Assembly: GCA_023515745.1 (NCBI GenBank)
Contig: JALECJ010000020.1
Location: forward strand, 1,550,001 to 1,614,000
Source: Amoeboaphelidium protococcarum
Taxonomy: Eukaryota; Aphelidiomycota; Aphelidea
Length of the DNA: 64,000 nucleotides
Reading direction: 5' to 3'
Positions within the stretch are counted from its first letter, which is position 1, and every line of letters starts with the position of its first letter. The translations under genes and the position numbers were made by a program. Below, one piece after another: positions 47,651 through 60,135 of this stretch. The notes below the pieces were generated by a model, which was not told the origin of the DNA, searched no databases, and saw only the letters and a program-made list of their open reading frames with translations.

Positions 47651-48191
47651 AGTGTAATGTTGTGAAATAAAGTTTCATTGGTAGTTGAAGACTAAGTCGC
47701 CACTTTAACACGTGTTAATTAACGTACTTCCAATCTCAATTACCTTGATATTCGTAAATATTCTAAACATCCTATTGGCTTTAATGAATCAGCAAGTTCA
47801 GCTTATTCATATGTGAATTCAGCCACAATGTCGTCTTGTTTCTGGCTGTCTCTCCATCCGCAGATTCTCGCCGTTTTGATCGATACGCTCTTAGTTCCTT
47901 TATCAAAAGCAATACTTCCATCATCATCATCACTATCATCACTAAGCATTATTACGCATGAAGCTAATTTGGGTAAGAGCCATTGAGAAGCAGTGATTTT
48001 CAGCCTTGAGCTTTTATAACTATTGACTCTGCACAATTACGGTACCGGTATTTGTCATAGCCAAGACTGCTATTATATGACTCATCACGCGTTCTCATGT
48101 GACGAAATTGACGCGGTTTCCGGGAAATAGGGGGCGAATTCTTGACGTTTTCATGGTCCGGCCGACGGTATTTTTTCCTAGAAAATTCCAT
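47530..48191 (-). CDS. Doubtful small gene with frame break
   Basis: A basic 63-codon frame starts at ATG 48191 (MEFSRKKYRRPDHENVKNSP) and stops at a TGA near 48000. A second frame, one step off, carries an acidic stretch (LSDDSDDDDGSIAFDKG, ARICGWRDSQKQDD). It stays open to a TGA at 47530, which overlaps the 3' end of the + strand gene. Removing 26 nt at 48020-48045 (GTACCG...AATAG) would join the two frames. That is very short for an intron, so a frameshift, a pseudogene or two unrelated chance frames are all possible. I cannot name a family, and the 3' end is uncertain. Confidence 0.3.
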
Positions 48192-48382
48192 TACACGCGC
48201 TCTTTGTATTAGTCAGCAATTTGTGGGAGTATATCACATTAGTGACATATTACATAGTACATACATATAGTTAATATTACCTGATTGGACATCACATTAT
48301 TTACAAAGAAGCACATAAACCCCATACAAAGCATATATTTTATTCATATTGGTATAGAATCATCATTCATCATCAGCCGAGG

Positions 48383-49312
48383 ATGCCAGCTGTGAAGAGA
48401 AATAAGAAAAGCCCTTCACCTCAGTCTAAAGATGCACTACCCACTAATAATGGTGTTTAGAATGGAAGTCGCGCGTCATTGCTATCAGATTCCTAAAGAG
48501 CTCCTAATGTTTTCTGGTTTACTGATCTGACGCCTAATTGTACCATACTGTGGGTGAGCCCGTCGTGTTATGATCTTCTCGGGTTCAGAGAAGAGGAAAT
48601 GGTTGGCAAGAGTGGATATGCATTTGTGCATCCTGATGACATTGAAGTAACTGAGAAGAATCACATGTTTAATCTGACAGAGTCTGTTATTGCCAGGATA
48701 ATGACTATGAGGTGGCTATTCAAGGAAAAGGATGGTTAGCTTAGGTATAAACTGTTGGATATGGCCGTGAACTTTTGCTATGATTGCCTTGTGGTCATTG
48801 GAGCACTGCACGAGTACAACCAGAATAGCATAGCGTTCAGACAGTCTGCAGAAGATCTTGTACGTATCAATGCATGCGGCTCCACCATTGAGAACTGGAT
48901 GTCCAGGGAGAAGACAGTGATGCGACTACTATCCGACACGCTCACCTGGGAGAGTTCAGTCAGTTCAACTAAGGAGCCACGTGTCTGCCTCATTCTGAAC
49001 CGTTTCACCAACAAAGCCACAATCTAGTTTGCCACGATGGGCGCGAAGGAAGTTCTACAGTCGGACGATCATGAGCTGATCGGGAAAAGTTTCCTGGACT
49101 TCATCGCTGACAGTGCGGACGACACGTTGCACGGCATCAAGTCGCTGGACCGTGTCAAGAGTGAGATTGATTTTGTGCGTAGCTCTGGCAATATACACCA
49201 TCTCAACTTTACGTGGAGGAACATTGGTACCACCTGGTCTATGATTGAATGTGAGGCTATTATCACTTCTACCTGGGATGGTTTAGTATGCGTTATCCGT
49301 CGTAAGCAGTGA
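48383..49312 (+). CDS. Tandem PAS-domain protein
   Basis: 309 residues. The first PAS domain has FWFTDLTPNCTILWVSPSCY, DLLGFREEEMVGKSGYAFVH and PDDIEVTEKNHM, a canonical PAS fold in which the HPDD turn is kept. The second spans about residues 190-300 (CLILNRFTNKATIQFATMGA, LIGKSFLDFIADSADD, WSMIECEAIITSTWDGLVCV). No LOV photoactive Cys motif is present, and no kinase, zinc-finger or bHLH output domain is seen. It resembles the PAS-only part of fungal white-collar-type proteins and may act as a dimerising sensor partner. The N-terminal 45 residues are basic and Ser-rich. Confidence 0.8.
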
Positions 49313-49684
49313 CAAGTAGGTTCACAGATGTTTGAATTATTACTGTGAATGAATGCAATGAAAGATTTAGAAATGTAATTTAATTATATGCACATCATTA
49401 AGGTTAATTCAGTTTTATAAAGTCGACTTATAGATTTTTTACGAAAAATCTTGAGTGTTTATTGATCGATCATTGACGTGATCAGGATGGGACTTTCTGC
49501 GCCTTTCCACGGAAATTGTTTTTTTTTGGGTTTTCTCTCTTCAATCACATTTTCTCACAATTACGCCACTTTAGTATCTGCTTTAATACATCTAAATAAG
49601 GCTTTACTTGTTCAGTATCTCATAATATAATATTCAAATTTCCTAATTAGCGTATATTTCTGTATCGATACTTGAATAATAGTC
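49313..49684. other. Intergenic region
   Basis: 372 bp, AT-rich, between two co-directional genes. It contains a T9 run at about 49519-49527 and a pyrimidine-rich stretch after it. No coding potential, RNA gene or clear motif is seen. Confidence 0.5.
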
Positions 49685-51463
49685 ATGGCCGCAGTGAAAG
49701 TCCATTATAAGAGAGTAGATGCGTTGGATGATGAAGAAAAGATGTAGGTGGACGTGATGAACAAGATGCGCCATTAATTGAGAAGCAGCTCATGTCAGCT
49801 GAAATTTTACACCACACTTCTATTATTGCTTGGTATTGCGCAGCTGATTTATATTGCACTATTCCACACTGATGTGCCATGTAAGCTCGGTATGTCTCTT
49901 TGTCGCCGTCGCTCTAAACACGCCACTCTGCCAGAGAAGCGTAATGTTATTTTTATGGTATCTGATGGATTTGGACCGACGAGTGAAACTTATGCCAGAT
50001 ACTTTTATCAATATCTGAAAGATGGTAGAAACGATCCATCTACTACTCCACGAGGTGATTTGGATGCCATGCTTCCCCTCGATACAATCTTAGTGGGCAC
50101 CTCTCGTACCAGATCATATGACAGTTTGATCACTGATAGTGCTGCAGGTGCCACAGCCTTCAGTTGCCTATTGAAGACGTATAATAATGCAGTTGGAGTA
50201 AATGCCACGCAGCATCCATGCCCTACTCTGATGGAGGTGGCCAAAGTGGCTGGATATTCGACTGGCCTTGTGGTGAGAAGTAGAATCACTGATGCCACCC
50301 CTGCGTCTTTTTCATCGCATCTTGTGCATAGAAAGTATTAGCCAGAGATTGCTTATCAGTAGGTTGGATTCGGACCTTTTGGAAGATCCGTTGATGTTAT
50401 CATGGGTGGTGGACGGTGCTTCTATAAGCCAGGTAATGATGATAGTGGCCGCTCTTGTCGTGAAGACGATGTTGATTTGGAGCATTTAGCATCCAAGCAT
50501 CTGGGATATAGCACTGTGATAAGTAGTAGATCGGAGTTTGATTAGCTAACTGGCTCTGCAGATGAACTGCCTTTACTGGCTCTGTTCACTGATCAGGATA
50601 TGTCATACGAGATCGATAGAAATCCAGCGGAAGAGCCTTCGCTTGCTGAGATGACTGCTGTTGCGCTGAAGCAATTGGCTGATTTAACCAAAGATTCTGA
50701 CAAGGGATTCTTCATTCTCGTTGAGGGATCTAGAATTGATCACGCAGCCCATAGTAATGATGCAGCAGCTCATGCTCACGAGATTTTAGCATATTAAGAA
50801 ACTATTTAGGTGGTTAAAGATTTTATTGACTAGAATGAAGGCACTGTCATGATTAGCACTTCAGATCATGAGACTGGCGGTGTTACTCTGGGACGCTAGA
50901 TTGGGCCAAAGTATCCCGATTATATCTGGTATCCGCAAGTGGTGGCTGCTGTTAAAAATTCCACCGAGGTCATTGCTCAGTAGTTGTTGGGAGTTAAGAA
51001 TAAGGAAGATAAGAAGAGCTTTGTACTGCGCGTTCTTCCTGAAGTATTCGGCATTGATGACTTTAGTGAAGAGACTGTTTAGCAGTTGGTCGATAGCGAT
51101 GACATGAATCAAATTCAAGACATATTTGGAAGTTTGGTAAATGAGCGCGCAATGATTGCCTTTACTACTCATGGCCACACTGGAGTTGATGTTAATGTTT
51201 ACGCGTATGCTGGACAGAAGTACGCGAGAGCATTGCATCCAGTGCGTGGAAATTAAGAGAATACAAACATTGGTTTATATATGAAGAATTTACTTTAGCT
51301 GGATGATACTCTGTTTGAGAAGGCGCAAGTTAGTCTATTAAATGCTGTTGCAGATGGTTCCTTGACTGTAGATCCTAGATTGGATAAGAACAGAACAATG
51401 GTCGAAGGATTACAGATTGCTAGTTCTGCCGAGTTTGTGGATCGCTTCCATACTTCCCATTGA
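49685..51463 (+). CDS. PHO8: Pho8-like membrane alkaline phosphatase
   Basis: 592 residues. It has a short cytosolic N-terminus, one type II signal anchor (FYTTLLLLLGIAQLIYIALF) and a lumenal phosphatase domain, as in yeast vacuolar Pho8. Motifs: VIFMVSDGFGP with the first metal Asp, DSLITDSAAGATAFSC with nucleophile Ser152, GGGRCFYKP, FILVEGSRIDHAAHSNDAAA, ISTSDHETGGVTLG and TTHGHTGVDVNVYA. All zinc and magnesium ligands I can place are present. It should hydrolyse phosphomonoesters at alkaline pH in the vacuole or lysosome. The C-terminus continues about 70 residues past the last metal His. Many TAA/TAG codons occur in unconserved Gln positions. Confidence 0.94.
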
Positions 51464-51560
51464 TTATGAACGTGTTAAGAAAATAGACAAAGTTAAATAA
51501 TTAAAAATAAGACATTTTAGTAACCTTCAAGTTCTCCTCATCAGACAATTTACATTCATA

Positions 51561-54500
51561 TCACTTCATGCCACCAGTCAACTTCAAATCCCGTAAACTT
51601 TGGCGAACATTAAACACTTCGGACAGGTTGACAACATTGCGGCCATTCAGGTCCAAATGCTTCTTAATCACACCATGAACTTTAGCCATACTTGGTTTAT
51701 TGACCAGCAATACTTGTTAGTACTTTTCCAAATCAGACTTCTTACACTTTCTCATAAATCGATCACAATCAAACAGCGTGGACCAATAGTATAATTAGTT
51801 GTACAGAGTATTGGCATTTATGTCCATCACTAGCTAGCCATTGCAATGCTTTACAGGGCATTTACCATCAGCAGGAAGTTGTCTCGTCTTTTGACCACAA
51901 GCAACTTCATCACAGGTAAAACTTCTTGCACCAAACAGCTTGATAGATGAACGCACTTGAAGAAGCACCTGATTACATAGCATACCGATATTCATCTGCT
52001 GTTTGCATTGTTGGCACTGCAAGCAACTCAAGACCACACTTCCTTCAGTACCATCTGAGTTAAACATACTATCAACAGTATTAACATGTTTGCACACGCT
52101 GCACGTAAGCGAAAGTCTCTTTACATTCTTAAAGCGCTCAATATCATCCAAATTCTGAGTGAACGACGAACCAAAATCCTCAATAAGAGAAGACGACTGA
52201 GCTGCTGAATTTGAGCTCTTAAACTTGCTAGCATCAAGACCAAGATGTTGAGCCAGCAGAGAATCACTGGTGCCTTCTATAGGTTGACACAAGCGCGCAA
52301 TAGGCGGATGCACCTGCACATTGAGATAGTAATCATGATCAATCTACAGCTGGCCTTCACTCTTGATAACATCATCAGGATGATAAGCCCGCAGAGCAAA
52401 AGACTTGGTCATGTCCTCATCTTTACATATAACATACGGAACAGTCTCTCCAGCTTTCATAACGATACCTTTTTTCTTCAACTTTAACGCAACTTGCACA
52501 TGAGGCTACGACTTGGCATCACCATAAGCTTCAGGGGACTTGGTGAGAGCTTTATTAATCACAAACTTCTCCACAGGAATCTTATCTTCACGGATATCTT
52601 TACCCAACTACTCAATAAATTGATGGATATTCAACACAACTTGATCCTGGTCTTGCTCAGAGAGAATCTAATTCAACACATAATCAGATGCATCATGAGA
52701 CACATCACACCAGTCACGACGCACCAAGTCGAGGCCTTTGACTTCACGATCCAATTTGACACTACCACCAGACTGCTCAACAGCTGTTATGGCAGCGTAT
52801 TTCTTCTTCTTCAAAATAAGAATTCTTCTAAAGAATCCATCCATTTCAATCTCAAGCAATTTGTACTTTTTGTTGACTTCACTTTTCAACTTGGCACCAA
52901 TCTTTTTCACATCGCTCAGGTCGTCGCTCTTGGTATTGACCATGATAGAGTCAGTGTCACCATAGATGACATCCAAATTTAATAAACTCTCGGCCAAATT
53001 TACAGTGTCCTATAGAATCTCTCTTCCCTTGGCAGTGATCATTTTAGCCAGAGCTTAGGCATAAAATCTTGATTTCACATAACCAAGACATCCATACATA
53101 GAGTTGGCCGTAAGCTTTAATGCCTGCTGTCTAATGTTTAACTGGGTATAATCAGAGGAGTTTGGATCAGCAGCTTTCATGAGACTTTTCACTTATTTAC
53201 GACGACCGACTAGTTAAGATAGTAACGCAGGCAAAACTCCCTACTCTAGCGAATCATCTGGCAATTCTGGCAACTCATTTTCATCGCCTCCACCCATTAA
53301 ATCTTGATCTGATCTCTCAACAGTGGTAAAGCAAATATTGAACTCCTGTATTATGCTAGGATACAAACTGTTAAAGTCCAACAATAGAACATAATTCTGA
53401 TACAGACCCTTCTTCGGTTCCAGCACAAGACCACCAAGATACTGCGGCTTCTTGCGTCCCTTCTTGTCTCCCTAATCAGCCTGATCAGCATCAACATCAT
53501 AAACACTTGTCATCTTATTCAACTTCTTCCCATCCTGTGATAGTTTGCCATTGTTCTTTCTGGATGCATCCTCCATCCAGTACTTATCAGGGACAATGTA
53601 ACCGCGATTAGTAAATTCATGCAACAGCAAATACTCATTGCAGTCGCTCCTTCCTGTGGTAAGAGTCTTCTACCAAAGATTTCCAGCAAGATTAGTCAAC
53701 TACTTGGTCAGAGGAATCAGCATAATACGGAACACTAACTGCATTGCAAGAAAGGCATCATTTTCGTTATGCTTGACCAGCCATAGCAAGTCTTTGGCAG
53801 TATTATAGAATTGCGGCACCTGCTCCACATCCAGCTCCGGCCTCTCCATTCCGAGAACAGATTTCGCAAGCACACCAAGTGAGTAACTGTTCGACTTGAT
53901 ATAACTTTTACCAAGCCAGAAAGTGTCGCACATCAACCTACCAGAAATAACCTCTTTAATATTCTTGGATGAATCGTTCTGAGATGAATTCAAACGCGGC
54001 CAATTAGATCTTCTTAATCTACCCAACTTTGACCAGCCAGTGGTATTAAATCGCTTCAATGCACTAACTACTACATCCAAGCCAAATCCAGACAAATTAT
54101 GACCGACATACATGTCATGATCAATCTTCTGCAGCATCGCTATGAGCAGATTGAGCAGAATACGCTCACCCTTCACAGTCTTGACATTGCCTTTGCTCTA
54201 TGCAATGCTCTCCTACAAATGCATTGGAAATCCTTGGCCTTCTAATTCATTGACAATCGTACAGACTGAGAACGATTGTTGATCCACCTCCTCAGTCTAA
54301 CCATCGACTTGAATCTTATCGTAACTGAGCAAACTGACCATGACAATCTCATTCTGATTCTTTTGATAATTATGAACAGTCTTTACATTCATACTCAACA
54401 CAGTCAAAGGTGGAGACGACTTGCAATATTACGGAACAATATTATTGTCCAAGTCGGTATCTTGCACAGGCCTTATTGAATATACGGCATCATTCTGATC

Positions 54501-56177
54501 AGTAGATGAGGAGGAGAGTACAGTTTTAGCTTCAACTTTACACCAAGAAATATTAAGAGGAGAGTGTTGAGCATTTGAAATCTCGAGCCAACAAGGTCCC
54601 ATCATTTTACACCTCAAAATAAGATTCTCCAAGGCACTGGTACTACCTCCAAATACATGACTAAAAGTCTTGCCTGACATTTCTCGACTCAACGGTGGAT
54701 AATTGTAACCATAACTCACCTCTACCCATTCTCCCTCAGCCGGTATTTCAGGCACTTCAAAAGCATACTTCTTACTAACAGTGTTCATACTCCATTTGCC
54801 AATCTTCTTCCTAGTCATTACACCATCAACCTCCTACCATAATGACTCTAACGTCACCTCTTCGTCTTCTTACTAAACTCCATTTTTATCTACTACAAAC
54901 GGCCTTGGAAGGAGGTAAACTGATCTCTCAATATCATTCACGGTAAGGCAACAACTGATGAATTGCTTCTAAATCGAGTCGTACACTTTACCAAACAAAT
55001 ACACAACTCCAGACTGTCCTTCATACGCATCCAACCAGTACATGAAAAGTTTATCACCATTAGGCCCAGCTAAAAATCTATTTTCAAAGTCAGAGCCTAA
55101 TTAGTTATTACTCGGCACCAAAGCATTCGTGTTCATATTATTAATTCCAACAGATTTGTTGAAAGACGCTTGACTAGATTCAATGTTCATAAGCCCATTA
55201 GCTTACTAAGAATTGTAATTACTAAACACGTTCTGTGCATTCAGATTTTAAGATGGTAAGCTATTCACATTTCTTGTCGGACCAGTGAAGGCGGGCTTCA
55301 GAATTTTACTTTTATCCTTCTTGATGACTTTATCCACAACTTTAATCTGATCTTCAAGAGGTACTGGCTCTGGATCTACTTTATCAACAGTCGAATGAAG
55401 GGATGGTGATTGGATGTCAGCAGCATTACTTTAATCCTCAACAGTCTGCATACAGTCTTGCTAACTTTAATCAGGATAGTCGACTGATTAATCAACCTCT
55501 GGAACATCCTGTTACATGGAATCTTGGTATCCACTTTAATTAAAGTCATCATAATCTTATCTTGAATTCACCATATCCTGATCAACTTTAAACCTTTTAG
55601 CCTCTCTCTACACTTAATGGTGCTATTACTAAGCATGTCTATCATATCCAGATTACTAACGAGGATGGTCCACTTTCTTACGCTTAGCAGCAATTTCTTT
55701 AGAGGCTTCATCAACTTCACCAAGCATATCGGCCAACAGATCTACATCAGCTTCTTCGTTGTCTCTGCATTTAGAACTACTGGAATCACCACCAACTTTA
55801 CTCTTTGGACCGACCACTTTCATAGACTACTTCTGCAGGAGAGTATTGATTGATTACTATTGTGACTTTTTACCAGTTACCTTGCTGGACGCTTTTCCCT
55901 TGAATTTATCATACTGCTCAGAGTCTTCGTCACTACTATAATCCTATTCATCGTCCCAATTATCTTCACCATAATCTACATAGCCAAGACCATCGTCATC
56001 CACCACAAAATCATCTTCCAGCCTCTTGCGCACCACTGCCTAATACTAGCGGTCATCCAGCTCATCAAAGACTTTACTCCCGTCCTTATCCTACTTGAAA
56101 CTCTTCAATCTGGACACTTTGCCACTGGTACGAGCAGCCTTCAAATCTCTCAATGCAGACGCTCTATTGGATGACAT
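51561..56177 (-). CDS. POLA1: DNA polymerase alpha catalytic subunit
   Basis: 1538 residues in one frame from ATG at 56177 to TGA at 51561. The N-terminus ([20 protein letters not shown], then [20 protein letters not shown]) matches eukaryotic Pol alpha. The inactive exonuclease-like domain has [20 protein letters not shown]. Polymerase motif A is [20 protein letters not shown] with Asp934, and motif C is [13 protein letters not shown] near residue 1073. The C-terminal zinc module has [23 protein letters not shown] and CPVKHC, needed for primase/B-subunit binding. It makes RNA-DNA primers at origins and on the lagging strand. The N-terminal 300 residues are long and Gln/Asp-rich. The upstream region has ACGCG elements of the kind used by MBF or E2F at S phase. 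Confidence 0.97.
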
Positions 56178-56560
56178 TGCTGAATGTTAGGAAACTCAAT
56201 TCTGTAAAAAGCACAATCTGAGCAAGCGTACAAGTGCAGTATAGAGTGAAGTACTGTAAAGAGATAATGCAATTACACACGTTGATACGACAGAGAAACG
56301 CGAATTGACGCGAGAGAGAGAGAGAGAGAGAGAGAGAGCCAGCAGAAAGCGCAGAGTTGAAACGCGAACGGGAAAGGCTGCCGTACTGAAACAGTTTTAC
56401 TCTGCCGGAACGGGAAACTCTTAAAAGGAAATGCTGTGCTTCATGAAACGTTTATATTGCAGAGAACATAGGAATTCACTAGAGTACAGTACATAGTAAA
56501 AACGCGTTGTGCAATCGGTAAAACATAATGTTAAACAATTTGATAATGATTACCTTAAGT
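56178..56560 (-). promoter_or_regulatory. Putative S-phase promoter of POLA1 with ACGCG elements and GA tract
   Basis: 383 bp between the POLA1 start and the Arp8 3' end, so it should contain the POLA1 promoter. Two ACGCG elements lie about 120-130 bp upstream of the start codon (near 56298 and 56308) and a full ACGCGT at 56502-56507. In yeast and other fungi ACGCGT (MCB) elements bound by MBF drive POL1 and other replication genes at G1/S. A role here is inferred, since ACGCGT is common across the window, even within genes. A (GA)n tract at 56312-56338 sits beside them. Confidence 0.5.
56312..56338. repeat. (GA)n microsatellite upstream of POLA1
   Basis: About 13 GA units immediately adjacent to two ACGCG elements. 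Similar to the (GA)10 run at 3131-3150 upstream of the C2CD5-like gene. GA/TC tracts can bind GAGA-type factors or exclude nucleosomes. Confidence 0.95.
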
Positions 56561-58663
56561 TCAATTACGCGAAGGAAACCATCGACTATCTACAACAGTG
56601 AGGTGTTGTGACTGATACTCTTCAGCACTGAATAGAGACAAGGAGAGAAAGCTCTCGAGCGACGCGGCGATACAAGCGCCTTTCCATTACAAGCAGCCAG
56701 GATCGACGTTTTTCGTGTTTGGAACAATGGCCACAGTTTCAATTTCCAAGAATTACGGTTTACCATCTACCTGCATGTCATCATTACCACTGCGCTCATC
56801 ACTGGGTAAAAGCCGCAGCTTAGGGCCGATTTCATCATAATAACTCTCATAAATTAGATCCTCCAACATAGCAAAAGAATTAGGCACCTTTGATAAACCA
56901 CTTCCAACCAGCTTGATATTAGCAAACATTCTCTTTATACGCGTCACTTCATGTGATCTCAGTATGTCTTCAAGCGCCAATTCAGTCTCACCCCGAATCC
57001 AAGATACCAACTTCTTGCTTGAAGATAGAATTGATATCACTACAAGATGATGGATAGCGTCCGATTTCATAAACTCTTCTACCTCAAGCGGACTTTATTT
57101 CGGACCGATATCTTATTAATCTGTTTACTCCTCTTCAATGACAGTCTCTTTCTCTACTACTTCTTGAGCCTCCGCTAGCTATTCTGAGGGTAAAATAGCT
57201 TTATTATTATCATCACGCATTTAATCTTAAGGAGTAACATTTATCTCAATCTAATTCTTAAGCAGTTAATGTTCCTTTTAATCTTTAGTCTAGATCTAAT
57301 CTGACTTATTTCCATCTTGACCAAGTAATAATTAATGTAATCGAAGCCTTGTCCTCAAATTACCCAACTCTAGGCAATTAACAAAATGCTTTGATTAAGT
57401 GTATTGATTAGCTAACTAAGCATCAATTCTATTGATAAAAAGGCTGAGAGCAGCCAAGTAGCCTTCATCATGACACTTCATGGTAGTTTTATGCAATTGA
57501 TTCCCTCTTAAATGAGCTTAATAGTCAAAATCAGCAACACCAAGAATTTTTTACTCATCCAAAGTTAACAACAACTGAGACACCCTGTCATATTCAGGCA
57601 ACAACATGCCGGTAAATATCTGGTCATTCTGGATTTTAAATATATTCCATAGGTTAGTCTGCATCATATAAGAACCAGAATTAAGTACTGTACACGAGGT
57701 ACCTTTTAAAACTAATCCATCATCAATACAGGCAACACCAATCTTATCATATCCCACGTCGACAACACAAGCAGATGACATATTACACCCAAAAGAAGCG
57801 GCAACACTTTCATTAATTAAAGCCAAAGTCTTAACACCAAGTCCATAAAGTGGTTAGAACAATACATCACACACCGCCTCTACAGTCTAGGAATCGATAA
57901 ATTCATCAACCACCAATATGACATCTGGATACATGACACCATTGTAATACTGCTCTACAATTCCATAAATAAAAGCAGCAAGATCACATCTCCACTCCTC
58001 CAATGACTAATATCGCGGATTGATACAGCCATTGACAAAAAGTCTACGACGATAAAATAAACCTTAAACATCTAGTAATTCAACAGCCTTCTGTCCAAAG
58101 AGGAAATCATCATCCACCACCTCAGAGGCGAGTTTAATATTGATATTACTTTCATGATATTAGAGCATCTGAACATTCCCATTGTCATTATCATCATTAA
58201 AATCTAAATCTGCATTAAATCGCTGACACTCCTTCTTTAATTGTTTATCATACCGCAGCTCCTTTGCACGCAATCGACTCATCATAAGCTTTCGCGCTTA
58301 ATCCAAGTAATCGCGTTCTATAACTTCACCATCATCTAAACTATCATCATCATCCTTGTTATCAGTATCTTTATTTTGATTCGAATTAGTGTTACCATTC
58401 CAGCTGTCAGTTTAAGCAGAGGATGAGACTCGACGAGCGACTGTAGAAGGTACTGCGATTGGCAGAGCATCAACAGATAGGCCAACTTTGGTAGAATGGC
58501 CTCCAAACTGTATCACTAGCCTAGTAACTTCCGGATTAGGTTAAGGCGTAATATTAACATCATTATTCTATTCCACCTTGAAGGATGAATTCAACTTTTA
58601 GTTCAACTCAGGAGACGCATCAAACGCAGCGAAACTAAACGTCTTGGGCACAACACTGATCAT
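56561..58663 (-). CDS. ARP8: Actin-related protein Arp8 (INO80 complex)
   Basis: 700 residues. An N-terminal actin-fold strand VTRLVIQFGGHSTKVGLSVD opens the protein and an acidic insert follows. YPDVILVVDEFIDSQTVEAV, LALINESVAASFGCNMSSACV and VDVGYDKIGVACIDDGLVLK give the nucleotide-binding fold of Arp8 rather than actin. A long Gln-rich insert with UAR codons is at about residues 370-500. The end DPGCLQWKGACIAASLESF matches the Arp C-terminal DPRLIAWKGGAV. Arp8 with Arp4 and actin forms the nuclear actin module of the INO80 chromatin remodeller. Family and subtype assignment are good; Arp5 is less likely on these motifs. Confidence 0.87.
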
Positions 58664-59150
58664 TTCCAAAAGAACTACTGGAAAAAAGTGGGTAATTGAT
58701 ACTAAATTAATCTCTAAACGTATATATATATATAGGCTACAACTTCAATATAAACAGCGAGTTTCAACGCTGAGGGAGAGCAATAACCTTTCGAAACTAC
58801 GCGCGCGAGAACAAAACCAGCGAGAGAACTGGTGAAAAGAACGAAAGAAGAAATCTCCAGTAGCTCGCCCGTCTGTCTGATCGCCTAAAGCTAAGACTAG
58901 CGAACAGGAAGAGAAAAACTGACATTTCGTCAGCGCTTCCTAACTTTTTGTCTTTCCGTTCCCTAACATCTATTTGAGAAGGTGCGAATTTACCTAATCT
59001 TTATTTAAGGACGAATTGGTTCGATTCGCTATTCAAGGTTGCCTCATATATATAATTATTTCGCTAGCATTGTGACTAAGTGATAGTGGAGAGATACTCT
59101 TTATAATAAGACTAAAATCAACATCTGGAAGAAAACCAATCTGAATATTG
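58664..59150. other. Divergent intergenic region between ARP8 and cytochrome c1
   Basis: 487 bp with both genes reading outwards, so a shared promoter region. A (TA)n run lies at 58721-58734. A GGTTCGATTCG at 59018-59028 looks like a tRNA B box but no A box or cloverleaf can be folded upstream. No other element is recognised. Confidence 0.5.
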
Positions 59151-60008
59151 ATGATGTTCGCAGCTAACCGTAATTTGACGTATGCCGCCTCTGCCGTGTC
59201 TGCGGTTCTGGCGTACAAGGTCATGTAGATGAAGGCTCAGCCTATGCACCAACTTCATATTACCATTTCCGATGATAGAAACCATGGTCTGCATCCTCCA
59301 CATCATCATTGGGAGCATCATTCGCCGGTGAAAACTTTTGATGCTGCTGCGATTCGCCGTGGATTTCAAGTGTATAAGGAGGTGTGTTCGCAGTGCCACT
59401 CGCTCAAGTTTATTGCATTCAGAAATCTGGTGGGCGTATCTCATACCGAGGATGAGGCTAAGGAACTGGCGCTCGAGTACGAGATTGAAGATGGACCGAA
59501 CGATTAGGGTGAGATGTACAAGAGGCCAGGTCGCTTGAGTGATTACTTTCCTCCGGTGTATCCGAATGAGGAGGCTGCTAGAGCTGCGAACAATGGTGCT
59601 CTGCCGCCAGACTTATCATGTATTGTGAAGGCTAGAATGGGCTATGAGGATTACGTGTTCTCTCTCCTGACTGGCTACACGGAACCGCCTGCTGGCATTA
59701 AGCTGAGAGAAGGCCTGCACTACAATCCATACATGCCTGGTGGTGCAATCTCCATGGCTCGTGTGCTGTATGATGGCATAGTTGATTATGAGGATGGCAC
59801 GCCGGCGACTTCTTCATAGATGGCCAAGGATGTGGTGACTTTCCTCGCATGGGCCTCTGAGCCGGAGCATGACACCAGAAAGAAGTGGGGTATGAAGGTT
59901 ATGATCTTGCTGGGCACTCTGGCACCTATTGCCTTCTGGTGGAAGCGTCATACTTGGAGTTATTTGAAAACTAGAAAGATTGTCATCATTCCAACCTTAA
60001 AGAAGTGA
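59151..60008 (+). CDS. CYC1: Cytochrome c1, complex III
   Basis: 285 residues. Starts [20 protein letters not shown], a presequence-like N-terminus. Haem attachment motif CSQCH at 79-83 follows [10 protein letters not shown], and [14 protein letters not shown] is typical. [20 protein letters not shown] and [19 protein letters not shown] carry the axial Met202. The C-terminal membrane anchor is [15 protein letters not shown] followed by [10 protein letters not shown]. Cytochrome c1 passes electrons from the Rieske protein to cytochrome c in the inner membrane. Only a few UAR codons occur, in variable positions. Its presence shows respiration-capable mitochondria in this organism. Confidence 0.97.
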
Positions 60009-60135
60009 TAGTTGACGTGATCGGCTTGAAAAATAATAAGGGGATGCTCAAGTGACCTTTAAAATCCACACTTTATATCAGCATTTTTCTCTTTTTTTCT
60101 AATTACAATACTACTTATTTAGTGTACTATACACC

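Noticed and set aside
59018-59028. GGTTCGATTCG resembling a tRNA T-arm / B box
   Set aside because: No A box at the right distance and no acceptor, D or anticodon stems can be formed.
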